The notes: generated by a model not told the origin, from the sequence alone. Numbered from the stretch's first letter, positions 16,060 to 24,021 are shown. The stretch is DNA of 64,000 nt from Pontibacillus chungwhensis BH030062 (GCF_000770675.1 NZ_AVBG01000002.1:124001-188000); one strand, 5' to 3'. Numbers and translations: made by a program.

Positions 16060-16932
16060 ATGGAAATTCAAATTCTGCAAGACGACCAGCTCACCGCTGT
16101 AAGCGAGTGGCTAGCTCAATGTAACGAACAGGACATTCACTATATTGCCTGGTTGGAATCAGAACCGAGTGCGATTGAAGAACAAATAGGAGCGTTACTC
16201 CCATTTAACGAGCCCCATGCTTGGGTCGCTTTGGAGGAAGGAAATATAAAAGGCTTTATAGGACTAGAGCCGTTTGAAGGGGAACAGGTAGGGAGATTAC
16301 TCGGCCCATTCGCCTATGGAAAAGATGCCTCAAACGTGATGGAAGCGCTTTGGGAAAAGGCGCTCGTAGAATGGAAAAACATATACTCGGAGCTAAAAGT
16401 CGCTTTCTTTGAGGAAAACCAAGACGTTCTTCATTTTTGTGAATCAAATGGTTTTCATCTTTATAACCGGGAGAAAAACTTGATTCTCCCTAAACAAGCT
16501 CACCTACCCACTCCCCTTAGTGAACATGTAGTCCCTTACGAAGGGTCCTTTAATAAATTGCAGCAGTTGCACCCAGATGCAGCCTATTTCAACGCATCAG
16601 AGATGACTCATTTAATCCAAGACCCGCATTTTTCATTATGGTGCTATAAAGAAAAAGACACCGTAAAAGGGTATATCTTCTTTGAACGAATTGAAGGTAT
16701 GGACGAGGGTGAAATTTGCTTTCTTCAGGTTGAAGATAGCGAACAAGGTCAAGGCATTGGTTCAGCCTTAATCCGTTATGCTTGCCATCAAGCTTTCCTA
16801 GAGCAAGGTTTATCTTTTGTAACCGTTCCTGTACGGTCTACGAACCCTCAAGCCGAGAAGTTATACAAAGAGCTTGGTTTTCAGGAACACACAACGATTG
16901 TTGCGTACACTAAAACGATTAACCAAGGATGA
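16060..16932 (+). CDS. Tandem GNAT acetyltransferase-like protein
   Basis: A 290-residue protein with two GNAT units. The second (about 165-290) is complete, with EICFLQVEDSEQGQGIGSAL containing the QGQGIG acetyl-CoA loop and AEKLYKELGFQEH as motif B. The first (about 1-140) is degenerate: GRLLGPFAYGKDASNVMEAL lacks the glycine loop, so it may only form the partner half. Substrate unknown. ATG at 16060 has AGGAGG five bases upstream; the frame is open much further upstream but overlaps the divergent kinase gene. It lies divergent from the UbiB-like gene and alone. Confidence 0.85.
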   Translation: MEIQILQDDQLTAVSEWLAQCNEQDIHYIAWLESEPSAIEEQIGALLPFNEPHAWVALEEGNIKGFIGLEPFEGEQVGRLLGPFAYGKDASNVMEALWEKALVEWKNIYSELKVAFFEENQDVLHFCESNGFHLYNREKNLILPKQAHLPTPLSEHVVPYEGSFNKLQQLHPDAAYFNASEMTHLIQDPHFSLWCYKEKDTVKGYIFFERIEGMDEGEICFLQVEDSEQGQGIGSALIRYACHQAFLEQGLSFVTVPVRSTNPQAEKLYKELGFQEHTTIVAYTKTINQG

Positions 16933-17046
16933 AAAAGATTAAATTTTCCAATTTTACAAAAAATATTTCAAAACGTCTTGATTTTGTTGCGAAATCGCTT
17001 ACAATTATATTAAAATCGTTAAAAAACTAGATTTGTAGGTGACATA

Positions 17047-17808
17047 ATGAGTACGTCTATTAAACAGGCCACAATTGAACAGTTTATGAAAGTTCGCTTA
17101 CAGAATCGCAACCATGATTACTTACATCCATCCTATCTGATGGAACGCCAACTTCTTGTCGCTGTCTCACAAGGGGATCCTAACAAAGCCCATCAACTCT
17201 TACATTCCATAAACGAAGAACGAGCGATTATATCGCCGAATCCAACCCTGCGTTCCGTTAAAAATGTCCTCGTTAGTTCTTGCACCCTATTTACACGCAC
17301 GATTATTCATAGTGGTGTTCAACCAGAAGATGCGTTCTTGTTGAGCGATCAGTACTTGGAACAGATTGAAAAGATTAACGATGTTGATGAACTCTTTCAG
17401 CTAGAAAGAGACATGCTGACGAAGTTTATTGAGCGCCTCAACAAAGAAGAGACTCTTCCGTACAGTAAAGTGGTTAATCAAGCCATTGCTTTTATTCATG
17501 ACCACATTTTAGATGATCTTACACTCGATTCAATTGCTCAGAATAGTTTAGTTAGTCCAAGTTATTTGTCTCACTTGTTTAAGAAAGAAGTAAGCGTATC
17601 TGTCGTTCAGTACATCAATCAAAAACGAATTGAGGAATCCAAATACTTCCTTCTTCACACTACTACTCCTATTTCCGATATTGCTACCCTCTTTCAATTC
17701 TGTAACCAAAGCTACTACACCTCCTTGTTTAAGAAGTATACAAACGTCACGCCAAAAGAATTTAGAGAATCCCATTCTAAAGTGGGGCACGAAACCGCTT
17801 TATCTTAA
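17047..17808 (+). CDS. AraC-family transcriptional regulator
   Basis: A 253-residue regulator. The C-terminal 100 residues hold the double helix-turn-helix: first HTH around LDSIAQNSLVSPSYLSHLFK, second around ISDIATLFQFCNQSYYTSLF, closing with TNVTPKEFRES. The N-terminal 140 residues (HPSYLMERQLLVAVSQGD) are helical and resemble the YesN/YesS-type sensing half rather than a cupin. The gene stands alone, so its targets are unknown. The weak ribosome site TAGGTGAC precedes ATG. The upstream region 16933-17046 is AT-rich with no clear operator. Confidence 0.88.
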   Translation: MSTSIKQATIEQFMKVRLQNRNHDYLHPSYLMERQLLVAVSQGDPNKAHQLLHSINEERAIISPNPTLRSVKNVLVSSCTLFTRTIIHSGVQPEDAFLLSDQYLEQIEKINDVDELFQLERDMLTKFIERLNKEETLPYSKVVNQAIAFIHDHILDDLTLDSIAQNSLVSPSYLSHLFKKEVSVSVVQYINQKRIEESKYFLLHTTTPISDIATLFQFCNQSYYTSLFKKYTNVTPKEFRESHSKVGHETALS

Positions 17809-17828
17809 AAGAAGTATGTATGTGAATA

Positions 17829-17860
17829 GGGCCCGGCAGCCAATGCTCCGGGTCCTTTTT
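17829..17860 (+). terminator. Terminator after the AraC-type gene
   Basis: GGGCCCGG and CCGGGTCC pair with a loop of about ten bases, followed by TTTTT; 20 bp past the stop. Confidence 0.85.
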
Positions 17861-17986
17861 CAGTACTAAAGTCAGGACTCACCTAAGATGCGCCCTTCTA
17901 TAAAACACTCTTTTACACGTTATGGTTCGTGTTAGAAGAGGTAGAGTGTAAAATGAACACAAGAGAACTAGCAGGGAGTGAACGTA

Positions 17987-18856
17987 ATGAATCCATTAAT
18001 TCAGCAATCACTAGAAGCCATTGGAGACACGTCTTCTATTCAAGAAACAACATCAATATCTGGCGGTGACATTAACCAGGCCTTTTATGTTCGCACAAAA
18101 GAAGAAGAATACTTCGTAAAAACAAACAAAGACGTTCCTGAACATTTCTTTCGCGTAGAAGCAAAGGGGCTTTCGTTCATTCGTGATACGAAAGCAATCC
18201 GTGTACCAGAGGTGTATTACTATGGTGAACCAGCAGGAAATGAGCAAGTTGCGCTCGTGATGGAGTGGCTAAAAGGGGAACCAACTGGTGATACGGAAGA
18301 GCGGTTAGGACGCGGGATCGCCAACATGCATAAAACTTACGGAGAGAAGTTCGGCTTTGAAGAAGATACTTTTATTGGGGCTCTACCACAACCAAATCGC
18401 CTTGTAGGGGACTGGACAACATACTACCACGACTATCGCCTTGTTCCTCAATTTAATATAGCTGCAGAAAGAGGACAGTTGCCACTAGAAAGAAAGCAAC
18501 GGTTAAAAAAGCTAATGGAACGCTTGCCTCAGTGGCTCACCCATGAAGTGAAACCTTCTTTACTGCACGGAGATCTATGGGGCGGAAACTGGATGGCTGG
18601 GCCAAATGGAGAACCTTGTTTAATCGACCCTTCTGTTTTTTACGGTGACCATGCCTTTGAATTAGCGTTTACTGAAGTATTTGGAGGTTATTCAGAAGCA
18701 TTCTACCGAGCGTATCAGGAAGAAATGCCTTTGTCTGAGAATTATGAGGATATCAAGCCTCTCTATCAGTTGTACTACTTGCTCGCTCATTTGAACTTGT
18801 TCGGTGAGGCCTATGCCGGTAGCGTGGATCGTATCTTGAAGCGTTATGTGGGGTAA
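17987..18856 (+). CDS. Fructosamine kinase-family protein
   Basis: A 289-residue kinase of the fructosamine-3-kinase/APH fold. Visible are the lysine strand EEEYFVKTNKD, the catalytic loop SLLHGDLWGGNWM (HGD-xxxxN) and the metal site LIDPSVFYGDHAFELAFTEV. Family members phosphorylate sugar-amine adducts so that they fall off proteins or amino acids (deglycation). ATG at 17987 has AGGGAG eight bases upstream; GTG at 17978 is possible. The gene is followed by a palindrome and repeats; there are no operon partners. Confidence 0.92.
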   Translation: MNPLIQQSLEAIGDTSSIQETTSISGGDINQAFYVRTKEEEYFVKTNKDVPEHFFRVEAKGLSFIRDTKAIRVPEVYYYGEPAGNEQVALVMEWLKGEPTGDTEERLGRGIANMHKTYGEKFGFEEDTFIGALPQPNRLVGDWTTYYHDYRLVPQFNIAAERGQLPLERKQRLKKLMERLPQWLTHEVKPSLLHGDLWGGNWMAGPNGEPCLIDPSVFYGDHAFELAFTEVFGGYSEAFYRAYQEEMPLSENYEDIKPLYQLYYLLAHLNLFGEAYAGSVDRILKRYVG

Positions 18857-18860
18857 TTAT

Positions 18861-18900
18861 CCATATAAGGCCGCTTATATGGAAGACTCGAAGCTGAGAA
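18861..18900. repeat. Module M1: palindrome plus conserved tail beside A2
   Basis: CCATATAAG-GCCG-CTTATATGG is a perfect 9-bp inverted repeat just after the fructosamine kinase stop, followed by AAGACTCGAAGCTGAGA. The same unit in reverse lies at 27322-27358 beside copy A4, and its tail alone recurs at 26997-27015. It may act as a terminator. Confidence 0.6.
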
Positions 18901-18901
18901 A

Positions 18902-19080
18902 GTTTCCGTTAATTTTAGTTGAGTCTAAGGTGGGCCTGGAAACCACTCGCTTTCCTGTGGGGAGCTGGTGAGCCTCCTCAACCGGCAAAGCCGGTCTCCG
19001 GGGTCTCACCTAGACTCTTCTGCCCACGGGAGTCTCGCAGTTTCCAGGCCCACCTTTTCCAAGTATGAGTAAACGGAAAC
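18902..19080. repeat. Repeat A2: complete family A hairpin element
   Basis: The outer ends are GTTTCCGTT and AAACGGAAAC. Inner arms AAGGTGGGCCTGGAAAC (18927-18943) and GTTTCCAGGCCCACCTT (19040-19056) pair perfectly over 17 bp. The core contains CTCGCTTTCC, GAGCCTCCTC, GGGGTCTC and GGGAGTCTCGC, shared with family B. It lies between convergent genes. Confidence 0.9.
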
Positions 19081-19136
19081 GCGTTATATGTGAGGTTCAA
19101 GGGGCTTGAAAATATCTATAATAATATAAGTACGTG

Positions 19137-19309
19137 GTCCGTTTATCCAATTAACGTCAGGACTTGCTGGGGAACGACGAGACTCCCGCGGGGAAAGGAG
19201 CATAGGGGAGACCCCGGAAAGCGCGTAGCGATTGAGGAGGCTTCCCAGCTCCCCGCAGGAAAGCGAGTTGTTCCCCAGCAAGTCCTAGCCCCTATACTGT
19301 AACGGGCCA
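19137..19309. repeat. Repeat B1: complete family B hairpin element
   Basis: Arms GGACTTGCTGGGGAAC (19160-19175) and GTTCCCCAGCAAGTCC (19270-19285) pair perfectly over 16 bp. Outer ends read GGTCCGTTTA and TAACGGGCC. The core is the same as in family A but in reverse orientation. It begins 56 bp after A2. Confidence 0.9.
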
Positions 19310-19345
19310 ACCATAAGCGCATCACCTTCGAACTTTGATTAGCCC

Positions 19346-19381
19346 AAAAAGCGCAGCTGGGATAGCTAGCTGCGCTTTTTT
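19346..19381 (-). terminator. Terminator after pxpC
   Basis: AAAAAGCGCAGCT and AGCTGCGCTTTTTT form a strong stem that starts at the pxpC stop codon on the minus strand and ends in a T run. Confidence 0.88.
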
Positions 19382-20327
19382 ATTTGGATGGGATATATTT
19401 GGCTTCTTTTTGTAAGGAAGAGAGAAAGGCGTGGAGGTCTTTGGAGAGTTTTCTCGCTTCTTCATGGGAAATTTTATGGAAGTTGATCTTTCCACCTGGT
19501 GGAAGCTGGGCGATTTTCCATAGGTCAGCTCGAATGATATTACCGATGGTGACATAGCCTCCTGTTGTTTGACTGTCAGCCATTAAGATGACAGGAGTTC
19601 CACTTGAAGGAACTTGTACGGTTCCGAATGTGACTGCCTCGGAGATAATGTCTCCTGTATCTTGAAAGGTCATTGCTTCTCCGTCTAGTTGAATGCCCAT
19701 ACGGTCTCCTGCAGAGACTGTATACGTTGTGTTAAAGAACGCTTCTATACTTTCTTTTTTTATATAGGATTCGTGTTGGCTTACAACCATCCGTACATCA
19801 ATGTCTTTATCGTAGGATGGGCGCTTGTCGTGACTCAGACCTATCTTTTTACGATCGATTTGGTTTGAATGGCTATATAGTTGGTCCCCTGATTGAATAT
19901 GACGCCCCATTTGCCCTCGTTCATAAACCGATTGACTTCCTAAGATTGAATCAGAATCTAATCCTCCTTGAACCGCTATGTAAGCTCTGATTCCTTCTAC
20001 AGGTCCTTTAAATGTAAGGGTGTCTCCTTTTCTCCAAATAAATGTGGACCACAGAGGAGCTCTTCGTCCGTTCAACTTTGCATCTAAGTCTGCTCCTGTT
20101 ATGGCAACAAGATGATCATGAGATGCTTGGAGGGTTGTGCCTCCCATGGTCACTTCCAAGCAAGCAGCTCCCAAATCGTTTCCGACTAATCCATTCCCAA
20201 TTTGAAGGGCAACCTTATCCATCGCCCCTGATATCGGTACACCGTAATGTTGATACCCAAAGCGTCCCAGGTCCTGAATGCTTGTTAAAATCCCTGCTTT
20301 TTCTATTGAACATAATAGGTAGGACAC
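19380..20327 (-). CDS. pxpC: 5-oxoprolinase subunit C (biotin-dependent carboxyltransferase-like)
   Basis: A 315-residue protein of the KipA/PxpC family. Typical blocks are IQDLGRFGYQHYGVPISGAMD at the start, TGADLDAKLNG, YIAVQGGLD, and SSGTPVILMADSQTTGGY near residue 245. PxpC acts with PxpA and PxpB in the ATP-dependent hydrolysis of 5-oxoproline to glutamate. The name carboxyltransferase comes from homology to urea amidolyase; no biotin carrier is encoded here. The start is GTG at 20327, which lies two bases after the pxpA stop, with GGGGGG upstream. Last gene of pcp-pxpB-pxpA-pxpC. Confidence 0.93.
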   Translation of the reverse strand: MSYLLCSIEKAGILTSIQDLGRFGYQHYGVPISGAMDKVALQIGNGLVGNDLGAACLEVTMGGTTLQASHDHLVAITGADLDAKLNGRRAPLWSTFIWRKGDTLTFKGPVEGIRAYIAVQGGLDSDSILGSQSVYERGQMGRHIQSGDQLYSHSNQIDRKKIGLSHDKRPSYDKDIDVRMVVSQHESYIKKESIEAFFNTTYTVSAGDRMGIQLDGEAMTFQDTGDIISEAVTFGTVQVPSSGTPVILMADSQTTGGYVTIGNIIRADLWKIAQLPPGGKINFHKISHEEARKLSKDLHAFLSSLQKEAKYIPSK

Positions 20328-20329
20328 GT

Positions 20330-21094
20330 TTAGGATCCCCCCACTTTTTGTACGCTAACATTGTGATGTTCTAACACGCTTTTAATGTGTTCTGCATGAT
20401 GATAAGCTGAATCTCCATCTCCATGAAAACAAATCGTTTGGGCCTCTAACGGAATTTGCTTTCCATCAAGAGATGTTGTGCAGCCGTTTTGAACAATGGA
20501 GAGGACTTGTTTCTCGATTTCCTCTAAACTCGAGATCACAGATCCTTCCATTGAGCGCGGGGCAAGGTATCCCTCTGATGTATAGGCCCGATCGGCGAAT
20601 GCTTCTTGAGCCACCTTCAGCCCCATGTCTTGGCCTGCTCGTACGAGTTCACTATTACTAAGACCATATAGGATGAGACTCGAATCAAAATCCCGCACAG
20701 CCTTTGCGATTGAGCTTGCCATCTCATAATCTTTGGCTGCCATGTTGTATAAAGCGCCATGCGGTTTCACATTCTGAAGTTCCACATTTTTCACTTTGCA
20801 CACTCCAGCGATCGCACCCAGTTGATACGTAATCAAATTATAAATCTCTTTCGTACTCATATTAAATTCACGGCGACCAAAACCAAATAGATCAGGAAAG
20901 CCCGGATGCGCGCCAACAGCTACTCCTTCTGACTTAGCTCTTTCGATTGTATCTGCTATAACATTGTAATCACCTGCGTGGAATCCACAAGCCACGTTTG
21001 CGGACGTGATTACTTTCATTAATTGCTCATCTTCCCCTACTTGAAAGGCGCCGTAACTTTCTCCAAGGTCTGCATTAATATCTAGTTGCGTCAT
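20330..21094 (-). CDS. pxpA: 5-oxoprolinase subunit A (LamB/YcsF family)
   Basis: A 254-residue protein of the LamB/YcsF family. The family opening DINADLGESYGAF is followed by NVACGFHAGDYNVI, VGAHPGFPDLFGFGRREF, VKPHGALYNMA and FADRAYTSEGYLAPR, containing the histidines and acids of the predicted active site. PxpA is the part that binds and opens the oxoproline ring. It is spaced by two bases from both pxpB and pxpC, so the three are co-translated. Length is normal for the family. Confidence 0.95.
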   Translation of the reverse strand: MTQLDINADLGESYGAFQVGEDEQLMKVITSANVACGFHAGDYNVIADTIERAKSEGVAVGAHPGFPDLFGFGRREFNMSTKEIYNLITYQLGAIAGVCKVKNVELQNVKPHGALYNMAAKDYEMASSIAKAVRDFDSSLILYGLSNSELVRAGQDMGLKVAQEAFADRAYTSEGYLAPRSMEGSVISSLEEIEKQVLSIVQNGCTTSLDGKQIPLEAQTICFHGDGDSAYHHAEHIKSVLEHHNVSVQKVGGS

Positions 21095-21096
21095 TA

Positions 21097-21828
21097 TTAC
21101 GCCTCCTTGTCTACGATTTCAATGGTGTAAGATCCATTCTTAATCCGTTGCTTAATTTCTTCATATTCCTTATGTTGAACAGGGCGAAAACGAATATAGT
21201 CACCCATTTCAATCAAAAAGGGCTCTTCTCTAGTAAAGTCAACAATTGGGATTGGCGTTTGACCAATAATATTCCAACCACCTGGAGCCCCAATAGGATA
21301 GACCCCTGTCTGGCTTCCCGCAATGCCTACAGACCCAGCTTCAACCCGACCACGAGGCTTCTCTAGACGAGGAGTAGCAATACGCTCATCCATCCCTCCA
21401 AGGTAAGGAAAACCAGGCAAAAAGCCAATCATATACGTGAGGTAATCTCTCGAAGAATGAAGGTTAATGACATCTTCTTGTGAAAAGTTATTGGCTGAAG
21501 CGACTTTTGGCAAGTCCTCTCCTACCTCTCCGCCGTAATATACAGGGAGGGTGACTACTCTTGAAGAGGGTGTTTCATCCCTTGCATCTGCAGAAGCCCA
21601 TATGCTCTCTAGTTTCTCTTTCATTTGATTGAAAGAAGTTAGTGTCTCATTAAAATAAACCGTCAATACTGTATAACTTGGTACAATATCTGTGATGGAT
21701 TCTACTGTATGCCGCTTAACAGATTGGTAAAGCTTGAGAATTCGTTCATGTATTTCTTGTGAAATATGATTTGGAAAAACGATCTTAATCCCGTTTTCTC
21801 CAAACGGTACGTACTGTATATCTCTCAT
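21097..21828 (-). CDS. pxpB: 5-oxoprolinase subunit B (KipI family)
   Basis: A 243-residue protein of the KipI/PxpB family, with YGGEVGEDLPKVA, YLTYMIGFLPGFPYLGGMD, PRGRVEAGSVGIAGSQTGVY and PGGWNIIGQTP, the family's most conserved blocks. It is the ATP-using partner of PxpC. B. subtilis KipI is also known as an inhibitor of the sporulation kinase KinA, but the operon context with pcp favours the oxoprolinase role. ATG at 21828 has AGGTG before it; GTG at 21837 is an alternative. It follows pcp by 12 bp. Confidence 0.93.
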   Translation of the reverse strand: MRDIQYVPFGENGIKIVFPNHISQEIHERILKLYQSVKRHTVESITDIVPSYTVLTVYFNETLTSFNQMKEKLESIWASADARDETPSSRVVTLPVYYGGEVGEDLPKVASANNFSQEDVINLHSSRDYLTYMIGFLPGFPYLGGMDERIATPRLEKPRGRVEAGSVGIAGSQTGVYPIGAPGGWNIIGQTPIPIVDFTREEPFLIEMGDYIRFRPVQHKEYEEIKQRIKNGSYTIEIVDKEA

Positions 21829-21840
21829 TATTATCACCTG

Positions 21841-22443
21841 CTATTCTATACTCTCGATACATGTTCTAACACCTTGAAGCAAATCACGATGGGACCAACT
21901 CGGGATCCGTTTATGCTTGATAGCTAATTCGTGAGAAGCAGGTATATGAATAAATCCTGCCTGGGTATTCAAATTGTGAGATTGTATATAAAACAAGGCT
22001 TGATACATGACATTATTACACAAATATGTACCTGCTGTATTTGATATATCAGCCGGTAGTTCTTGTTGTGTTAATCGGTCTACCATTTTACGAATAGGCA
22101 AAGTAGAGAAGATTGCATCAGGGCCATTCTTTTCGATCCACTCATCACGTGGTGTTCTTCCTGAATTATCAGCATCCCCATCATTACAGTTAATAGCGAT
22201 ACGTTCTGGTGTGATCTTGTATCGACCACCTGCTAGACCAAGAGAAATTACGGCATCTGGTTCAACTTCCTGAATATGATGAACAAGTTGTTCTCCAGAT
22301 TGATTAAACTCTACCGTTAAAATCTTCCCCACTATTTGATATCCATTGATTTCTTGCCCGTCAAGCTCCTCGACGATCTTCATCGTTGGATTAACCGGAA
22401 AGTCTAAAAACGGTTCAAAACCGGTTAAAAGAAGTTTCTTCAT
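21841..22443 (-). CDS. pcp: Pyrrolidone-carboxylate peptidase (pyroglutamyl peptidase I)
   Basis: A 200-residue C15 cysteine peptidase that removes N-terminal pyroglutamate from peptides. The family start LLTGFEPFLDFPVNPT is clear. The catalytic cysteine is in GTYLCNNVMYQAL, the histidine in FIHIPASHE, and the glutamate probably in the KITPERIAIN block. I start at ATG 22443, ten bases from GAGGAGG; ATG at 22452 sits too close to it. Its product, 5-oxoproline, is the substrate of the PxpABC enzyme encoded directly downstream, which makes a complete salvage operon. Confidence 0.95.
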   Translation of the reverse strand: MKKLLLTGFEPFLDFPVNPTMKIVEELDGQEINGYQIVGKILTVEFNQSGEQLVHHIQEVEPDAVISLGLAGGRYKITPERIAINCNDGDADNSGRTPRDEWIEKNGPDAIFSTLPIRKMVDRLTQQELPADISNTAGTYLCNNVMYQALFYIQSHNLNTQAGFIHIPASHELAIKHKRIPSWSHRDLLQGVRTCIESIE

Positions 22444-22504
22444 CGCTGTCATTCCTCCTCAAGTATGGAATAATCCACTCCTAAACCCTATTCCATACGC
22501 CCAT

Positions 22505-22537
22505 ATAAAAATCCTGCCACCCTAACCCGATGACAGG
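22505..22537 (-). terminator. Probable terminator of the MFS gene
   Basis: On the minus strand CCTGTCATC and GGTGGCAGG pair (two G-U pairs), then ATTTTTAT. It lies between the MFS stop and the pcp start. Confidence 0.55.
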
Positions 22538-22565
22538 AAATCCTTTATCTCACTACCAAAACAGC

Positions 22566-22609
22566 GCGTGCCAGACACCCTTTAGCTAGCTAAAGGGTGT
22601 CTGGCACGC
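22566..22609. repeat. Repeat C1: perfect 44-bp palindrome
   Basis: The palindrome starts GCGTGCCAGACACCCTTTAG, centres on TA at 22587-22588 and ends with the exact complement. It belongs to the family with the shared half GCGTGCCAGACACC. It lies 23 bp past the MFS stop and may also end transcription. Confidence 0.88.
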
Positions 22610-22632
22610 TTTACTCTATTAGAGAGCTGATG

Positions 22633-23805
22633 TTACTTGGCTTGGTTTGATTTGTTGGTATCCATAAAGAATGTGGTTAAGGTCATTAGTGCAAGGAAAA
22701 TGAGTACGACGCTGAAGCCGCCTGTTTTGCCAAACATTTCTGATGCAATTCCGACGATATAACCTGCAATACCACCGCCAATTCCGGCTGCGATATAGAT
22801 TAAACCAAGAGCTGATCCTCCTGCTTTTGAAATAGATGTACCAAAGGCTGTACCGGTCGGGAATAGCGTGGAGAAGAAGAACCCTGCACCAGCGAATAAC
22901 CAAGGAAAGCTGTTTGCGAATAGGAAGCTGATCCCAATCATAACAACAGAACCTAGTGAGAATACGATTAGAATAATGCGTTCATTTAGCCAATTCGTTA
23001 GATAAGCTACCCCTAAACGTCCGATCATAAAGAATACAGAGAATAAGGACAGGATTCCTGCCACCATTGCTTCCTTATCAGCCGTTGACATTCCTCCTAA
23101 ATCAAGACTTTTAAGATATGATGGGAAGAAGTTCATGAAGGAAACCTCTGCTGACACTTCAAGCATTAAGAAGACCATTAAGAACACAAACTGTGCGTCT
23201 TTCAGCATAGGAATGAATGCTTTAATATCAATCTTCTCAGCACGGCCATCCGGGAAGTTAGTAGATGTTACATAGATAATAACTGCGATTAAACTGGCTG
23301 CAATTCCGATATAGAAATATCTCCATGAAGCGAATTGGAACATGAAGTTTAAGAACTGTGGAAATACAACCATACCTAGACCATAAACACCCATGGCTAA
23401 GTTAAACATTCGATTTTGCTTATCTGGATAAGCGGATGGAATAATTGCATTTGATGCGACTCCAAGCGAGCCAAGTCCAAAACCGACAATCATATAGAAA
23501 CCTAAGAAGAACGTAATATTAGGAGCAATTCCTGTTCCAAGGAACCCAATACCCATGACGATTGAACCGATAATCGTCATAATTCTTAAGCCCTTTTTAT
23601 CGGTATAATAACCAATTAGTAAACTTGCTAATGTAAATCCAAGCTGAAATATAAATACGACAAGACCAAATTGACTCATATCCAGACCAAGATCTTTCTC
23701 CACTTGGTCTAAAACGATCCCCTTTGTATTTGTTACACCACCAGATATAAACTGGGTAAACATTAATATGACCAGGGCGTGTATGCTTTTTCCTTTTGTT
23801 GACAT
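22633..23805 (-). CDS. MFS transporter
   Basis: A 390-residue major facilitator with 12 hydrophobic segments. The loop 2-3 motif appears as GYYTDKKGLRIM (GxxxDxxGxR), and TM4-5 carry GLGSLGVASNAIIPSAYPDK. The N-terminal GGVTNTKGIVLDQVEKDLGL is typical of MFS sugar or organic-solute carriers, but the substrate is not readable. GGAGGG precedes ATG. The gene is bracketed by two family C palindromes, and a near-consensus cre site lies about 100 bp upstream, so catabolite control is possible. Solitary. Confidence 0.88.
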   Translation of the reverse strand: MSTKGKSIHALVILMFTQFISGGVTNTKGIVLDQVEKDLGLDMSQFGLVVFIFQLGFTLASLLIGYYTDKKGLRIMTIIGSIVMGIGFLGTGIAPNITFFLGFYMIVGFGLGSLGVASNAIIPSAYPDKQNRMFNLAMGVYGLGMVVFPQFLNFMFQFASWRYFYIGIAASLIAVIIYVTSTNFPDGRAEKIDIKAFIPMLKDAQFVFLMVFLMLEVSAEVSFMNFFPSYLKSLDLGGMSTADKEAMVAGILSLFSVFFMIGRLGVAYLTNWLNERIILIVFSLGSVVMIGISFLFANSFPWLFAGAGFFFSTLFPTGTAFGTSISKAGGSALGLIYIAAGIGGGIAGYIVGIASEMFGKTGGFSVVLIFLALMTLTTFFMDTNKSNQAK

Positions 23806-23899
23806 CGTTCAGGCCCTCCAACTATTTTGGTATAGTTTTAGTAAGTGATTCTGATGGAGTGATTCCCACCACACTTCTATCTAAAACTCCAAAAAATAA

Positions 23900-23913
23900 T
23901 GACAACGTTTACC
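23900..23913. promoter_or_regulatory. Candidate CcpA cre site
   Basis: On the minus strand GGTAAACGTTGTCA matches the cre consensus TGWAANCGNTNWCA at all but the first position. It lies about 95 bp upstream of the MFS start. The match is short, so chance is possible. Confidence 0.45.
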
Positions 23914-23951
23914 TATAAGAAAAAATTTATCTCACGATTTTCTTTAACATA

Positions 23952-24021
23952 ATAAAGGGTGTCAGACACGCATCTACTCTTCACCGCGGTGAAGCGCGAA
24001 TGCGTGTCTGACACCCTTTAT
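23952..24021. repeat. Repeat C2: family C palindrome with inner palindrome
   Basis: Arms AAAGGGTGTCAGACACGCAT and ATGCGTGTCTGACACCCTTT pair perfectly; the spacer contains a second perfect palindrome CTTCACCGCGGTGAAG. The variant TCAGACAC replaces CCAGACAC in both arms together. It lies between the MFS start and the end of the TudS-like gene. Confidence 0.88.

Noticed and set aside
19084-19325. Open frames on both strands through repeats A2/B1
   Set aside because: Frames arise because the GC-rich hairpin core has few stops; similar frames recur at the other copies (27136, 30635, 61276-61855), and none has a ribosome site of its own.
19380-20327. Urea carboxylase or allophanate hydrolase
   Set aside because: No biotin carboxylase, biotin carrier or amidase is encoded nearby.
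19380-21828. KipI/KipA sporulation-kinase inhibitor pair
   Set aside because: The proteins are homologous, but the pcp and pxpA neighbours make 5-oxoprolinase subunits the better assignment.
22566-22609. Treating the perfect palindrome only as a terminator
   Set aside because: It may terminate transcription, but the same sequence family appears at five other places, including between divergent genes where no terminator is needed.
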